A model generated the notes under the pieces. It did no database searches. It was not told the DNA's origin and was given only the letters and a program-made list of their open reading frames with translations. From SURF-32 sp964648365 (lineage in GTDB: Bacteria > Planctomycetota > Phycisphaerae > UBA1845), in contig CAZYLK010000137.1 of assembly GCA_964648365.1 (NCBI GenBank), positions 1 to 16,763 on the forward strand: 16,763 nt of DNA, in the 5' to 3' direction. The position numbers were made by a program, and so were the translations under genes. Below are positions 14,153 to 16,763 of this stretch, piece after piece; the stretch's first letter is position 1; every line of letters begins with the position of its first letter.

Positions 14153-14160
14153 AAGCCGGG
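14143..14160. repeat. REP-like hairpin across the ccsA stop codon
   Basis: CCCGGCTT (14143-14150), GA, AAGCCGGG (14153-14160): a perfect 8-bp stem. The TGA stop of ccsA is 14150-14152, so the last T of the left arm and the two loop bases form it. It lies between the convergent ccsA and SWIM genes but has no T-run on either strand. It is followed by nine G (14165-14173). Confidence 0.65.
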
Positions 14161-14179
14161 GCTCGGGGGGGGGACATCG

Positions 14180-15289
14180 CTATGCGTGCTGATGGACTTC
14201 CTGCTGGAGCTGCATCAGCGCCGCGAGCGGACGCGACTGCAAGTTGAGTTTTCCCTTCTTGCCTTCCCAGCGATAGACGCTGGCCGCGGTGACGTCGAGC
14301 CGCCGGGCAAGCTGGGCCGCCGTATAGCCGAGTTGTTTGCGCACCAGGGCAATGGACTCGCCGGTCGGCTCCCAACTCGCAACCTCCACCGTCTTGCCGT
14401 GCTGCCGGCCGTCTCGCGGCGCCGGCTGACTTCCGTTCTTCCCGTCGCGTGCCGGGCGTGCAGGCGCCGTCTGCGCGGCGGCCGTGCGGCGCCCGTTGCG
14501 GACGGTGCGCATTACCGGCGCACGTTTGGGCGATGCTTTGCGTGAACCGCGCTTCGCTGACGGCCTGGCGGACGCAGGCGGCGTATCGGCGTCGTCCAGA
14601 TCGATCCCGAAGATGTCGCCAAGCTGCCCGTCGTCGAGCGCGCCGTCGAGAACCGCATCCGTCGGAACCGTCAGTTCCGCGGAGATCAGTTCCTGCGCAT
14701 CCACGTCGCGGAGCAGGAACAACAGTTCCGGCCGGGTGTCGAGCCGGCTGCCGACGCCGTACATCACGGCGGCGACGTGCTTGCACATGGTCGCCCAGTC
14801 AGGGCAACTGCAATTGAGCTTGATCTCGCTCGGTTTCGGGAAAAGGCCGTCGTCGCGATCGGCGACGACCGCCATGACGCCGTCGGACAGCTTGCCCTGC
14901 AAGAGTTCGAGCATGGAGCCGATCCGCCCTAAGCACTGCTGCTTCACCTTCTTCCAGACGGCTGGTTTGAGCTTCTCGATGTCGATGCGGATGTTGTACA
15001 ACTCCGAGCCGCTCACGATCGCCTCGATACGCCCCGGCCGGATCTCCAGGTGACAGACGGACCCGTTACGCACATAGGTGCGCCCGCGGGGCAGGCGGTT
15101 TTCGTAGTCGGAAAACGACTCGAGATGGTCGCACCAGCCCTTGCCCCAGAAGCTGCGCGCGATCGTGCGCCCCTCGATCTCGATCGGTTGAATGTCCTTG
15201 CCCTTCTTGCGCAGGGCGCTCATCTTCTTCGCCGCGTTTGCACGCCGCTGGGCCACCGAAACGTAAGGTCGCCATTGCATCCAGGCCAT
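14180..15289 (-). CDS. SWIM zinc-finger protein with C-terminal helix-turn-helix
   Basis: 369 residues. The SWIM signature CxCxnCxH is complete: Cys160, Cys162, Cys169 and His171 in LNCSCPDWATMCKHV. SWIM domains bind zinc and are thought to contact DNA or proteins. The N-terminal region (FWGKGWCDHLESFSDYENRLPRGR) is the usual lead-in of bacterial SWIM proteins that sit beside SNF2 helicases. Residues about 230-310 are a low-complexity Ala/Arg/Pro linker. Residues about 318-362 (IALVRKQLGYTAAQLARRLD, then VTAASVYRWEGKKG) form an Xre-like helix-turn-helix, an unusual addition. Start: GGAG (complement of 15296-15299) 6 nt from the ATG. It is downstream of the SNF2 gene with a 15-nt gap, so the two are cotranscribed. 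The biochemical role of such pairs is not known to me; chromatin-like remodelling, repair and defence are all possible. Confidence 0.85.
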   Translation of the reverse strand: MAWMQWRPYVSVAQRRANAAKKMSALRKKGKDIQPIEIEGRTIARSFWGKGWCDHLESFSDYENRLPRGRTYVRNGSVCHLEIRPGRIEAIVSGSELYNIRIDIEKLKPAVWKKVKQQCLGRIGSMLELLQGKLSDGVMAVVADRDDGLFPKPSEIKLNCSCPDWATMCKHVAAVMYGVGSRLDTRPELLFLLRDVDAQELISAELTVPTDAVLDGALDDGQLGDIFGIDLDDADTPPASARPSAKRGSRKASPKRAPVMRTVRNGRRTAAAQTAPARPARDGKNGSQPAPRDGRQHGKTVEVASWEPTGESIALVRKQLGYTAAQLARRLDVTAASVYRWEGKKGKLNLQSRPLAALMQLQQEVHQHA

Positions 15290-15304
15290 GTCAGGCTCCG
15301 CCGT

Positions 15305-16762
15305 TTATACCTGTGCGCGGGTGACGTCGAGGCGAACCAGATCCATCAGTTCGTCATCCGCCAGTTCTGTCAGATTCACTTCACCGTCGGTCTCGAGCAG
15401 TTCGTCCGCCAGGTGCCGCTTTTCGGCGATCATCGCGTCAATGCGCTCTTCGATGGTGCCGCGGGTCACGAACTTGTGGACCAATACGTTGCGCTTCTGC
15501 CCGATGCGGAAGGCGCGGTCCGTCGCCTGGTTCTCGACCGCCGGGTTCCACCAGCGATCGAAATGAACAACGTGGGACGCGGCGGTGAGGTTGAGCCCGG
15601 TGCCGCCCGCCTTGAGCGAGAGGATAAAGAAGGGGGGGCCGTTGTCGCTCTGAAACTGCCTGACCACGTCCTTGCGCGCCTTGACCGTCGTACCTCCGTG
15701 CAGGACCAGCCCGGCGCGGCCGAACACCGTCGCCAGATGATCCGCCAATGCCGGGATGATCTCACGAAACTGCGTGAAAATCAAGACCTTTTCCTGTCGT
15801 TCGGCCAGTTCCTCGCTGATCTCGGCCAGCCGACCGAACTTGCCGCTCTCGGCGGGGGCGTAGTCGGCGTCGCCGGTGAGCTGGCTGGGATGGTTGCACA
15901 CCTGTTTGAGGCGCATGAGCGTCTGCAAGACAAGTCCCCGGCGGGCAATGCCTTCCACGCTTTCCAGCGCCTTCTGCATGCGCTGCACCGTCTGCTCGTA
16001 CAGGCGAACTTGCGTCTTGGTCAGGCTGCAATACTGCGTCGTCTCTACTTTCTCCGGCAGATCCTCGATGATCGACCGGTCCGTCTTGAGTCGCCGCAGA
16101 ATGTACGGCCCCACCAGCCGCCGCAAGGGTGCGAACCGATCTTCCGCCCGGGCTTCCATATTCTTGACAAATGACTTGAAGACCGTCGCCGACCCGAGCA
16201 GGCCCGGATTGAGGAAATCGAACAGCGACCACAGGTCGCCGAGGCGATTTTCGACCGGCGTCCCGGTCAGCACGACGCGGGCGTCGGCTGTGAGTTTTTT
16301 CACCGACTTGGTCTGCCGCGTGGACGGATTCTTGATCGCCTGGGCCTCGTCGAGGATGGCCAGGTTCCAATCGACCTTCGCGAGCCACTCCTGCCGCGTG
16401 AGCATGGCGTAGGTCGTGATGGCCAGATCCGTCTGGCCCAGCCGCCGGGCCGGCGCTTTCGCAATCTCCTCCAGGGATTTTCGATCCGTCTCCGCCGGGT
16501 GCAGAAACGTCAGCATCAGCGACGGTGCGAACTTCCTCGCCTCGCTGCGCCAGTTGGCCAGCAACGACGCCGGTACCACGAGTAGTGAGGGCTTTCGCCG
16601 GTCAGGCGGCGCGCTCTCTTGCGCGAACGAAAGGAGGCGCGGAGCGACTGCTTTCACTCGCAACCGAGGGCGAACTCTCACCCGATGTCGTTCCCGTCGC
16701 CTCGCTGGCGCTCGCATCGAGCCCGTGGGAGGAAGTGCGAGCCCGGGCGATCGAATCCCTGC
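15305..16762 (-). CDS. SNF2-family DNA-dependent ATPase/helicase, C-terminal part, 5' end cut and probably interrupted
   Basis: The frame is open to the window edge; a formal ATG lies at 16715-16717 (470 residues). The motifs from Ia onward are intact: PSLLVVPASLLANW, LAILDEAQAIKN (DEAQ box at 123-126 from that ATG) and VVLTGTPVENRLGDLW. The C-terminal helicase domain has KVLIFTQF, SLKAGGTGLNLTAA, VHFDRWWNPAVENQATDRAF and RIGQKR. These proteins translocate on duplex DNA using ATP. The Walker A motif (DEMGLGKT), normally 25-40 residues before PSLLVVP, is missing from the 57 in-frame residues upstream; an Arg-rich stretch (MRAPARRRERHRVRVRPRLR) is there instead. Either a repeat inserted in the gene or the real upstream part lies in another frame. 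The following SWIM gene is its likely partner. Confidence 0.8.
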   Translation of the reverse strand, partial: AGIRSPGLALPPTGSMRAPARRRERHRVRVRPRLRVKAVAPRLLSFAQESAPPDRRKPSLLVVPASLLANWRSEARKFAPSLMLTFLHPAETDRKSLEEIAKAPARRLGQTDLAITTYAMLTRQEWLAKVDWNLAILDEAQAIKNPSTRQTKSVKKLTADARVVLTGTPVENRLGDLWSLFDFLNPGLLGSATVFKSFVKNMEARAEDRFAPLRRLVGPYILRRLKTDRSIIEDLPEKVETTQYCSLTKTQVRLYEQTVQRMQKALESVEGIARRGLVLQTLMRLKQVCNHPSQLTGDADYAPAESGKFGRLAEISEELAERQEKVLIFTQFREIIPALADHLATVFGRAGLVLHGGTTVKARKDVVRQFQSDNGPPFFILSLKAGGTGLNLTAASHVVHFDRWWNPAVENQATDRAFRIGQKRNVLVHKFVTRGTIEERIDAMIAEKRHLADELLETDGEVNLTELADDELMDLVRLDVTRAQV

Positions 16763-16763
16763 C

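Noticed and set aside
15050..16174. 374-codon plus-strand open frame
   Set aside because: It is opposite the SNF2 and SWIM genes, whose motifs are unmistakable.
1..16763. tRNA, rRNA or insertion-sequence transposase genes
   Set aside because: No cloverleaf, rRNA motif, or transposase open frame was seen.

Overview
The window is GC-rich and densely coded. Three features suggest a Planctomycetota-like bacterium: gaps filled with short palindromic (REP-like) and tandem repeats, many multiheme c-type cytochromes, and System II (ResB/CcsA) cytochrome c maturation. The repeat types (SPGQRPG-like, GTGFQPV-like and GGCT-NN-AGCC hairpins) are ones I associate with Planctomycetota, but this placement is from memory and no search was run.

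Layout, left to right. (1) 1-306: the C-terminal end of a large multiheme cytochrome; the matching frame is closed by a TAA at the very edge of the window. (2) 307-689: a repeat-filled gap, with G-rich octamers on one side, the same octamers inverted on the other, and two hairpins between. (3) 690-1691: a secreted thioredoxin-fold/TPR protein without redox cysteines. (4) 1692-2060: a leader with hairpins and a weak sigma-54-like box. (5) 2061-2702: a secreted tetraheme cytochrome, closed by a strong terminator. (6) 2895-6819: a tight operon of NHL beta-propeller lipoprotein, pentaheme cytochrome and 689-residue outer-membrane beta-barrel, preceded by a sigma-54-like promoter. (7) 6820-7238: stacked repeats. 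(8) 7239-10191: a second NHL lipoprotein and a 12-heme cytochrome, with REP-like hairpins between them. (9) 10524-14152: ResB and CcsA, overlapping by 3 bases and preceded by a second, nearly identical sigma-54-like box. (10) 14180-16762, minus strand: a SWIM zinc-finger protein with a C-terminal helix-turn-helix, and the C-terminal part of a SNF2-family helicase.

How the genes may work together. The order NHL lipoprotein, periplasmic or lipid-anchored multiheme cytochrome, beta-barrel, second NHL lipoprotein and large secreted cytochrome matches the logic of porin-cytochrome conduits, which carry electrons across the outer membrane. The tetraheme protein resembles the OmcE-like small cytochromes that polymerise into extracellular nanowires. 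The 12-heme protein carries a copy of that tetraheme module at its N terminus. ResB/CcsA would attach the hemes. I infer that this is an extracellular electron-transfer locus with its own maturation genes, partly under sigma-54 control. The protein families are visible in the sequence; the nanowire role and the sigma-54 control are inferences.
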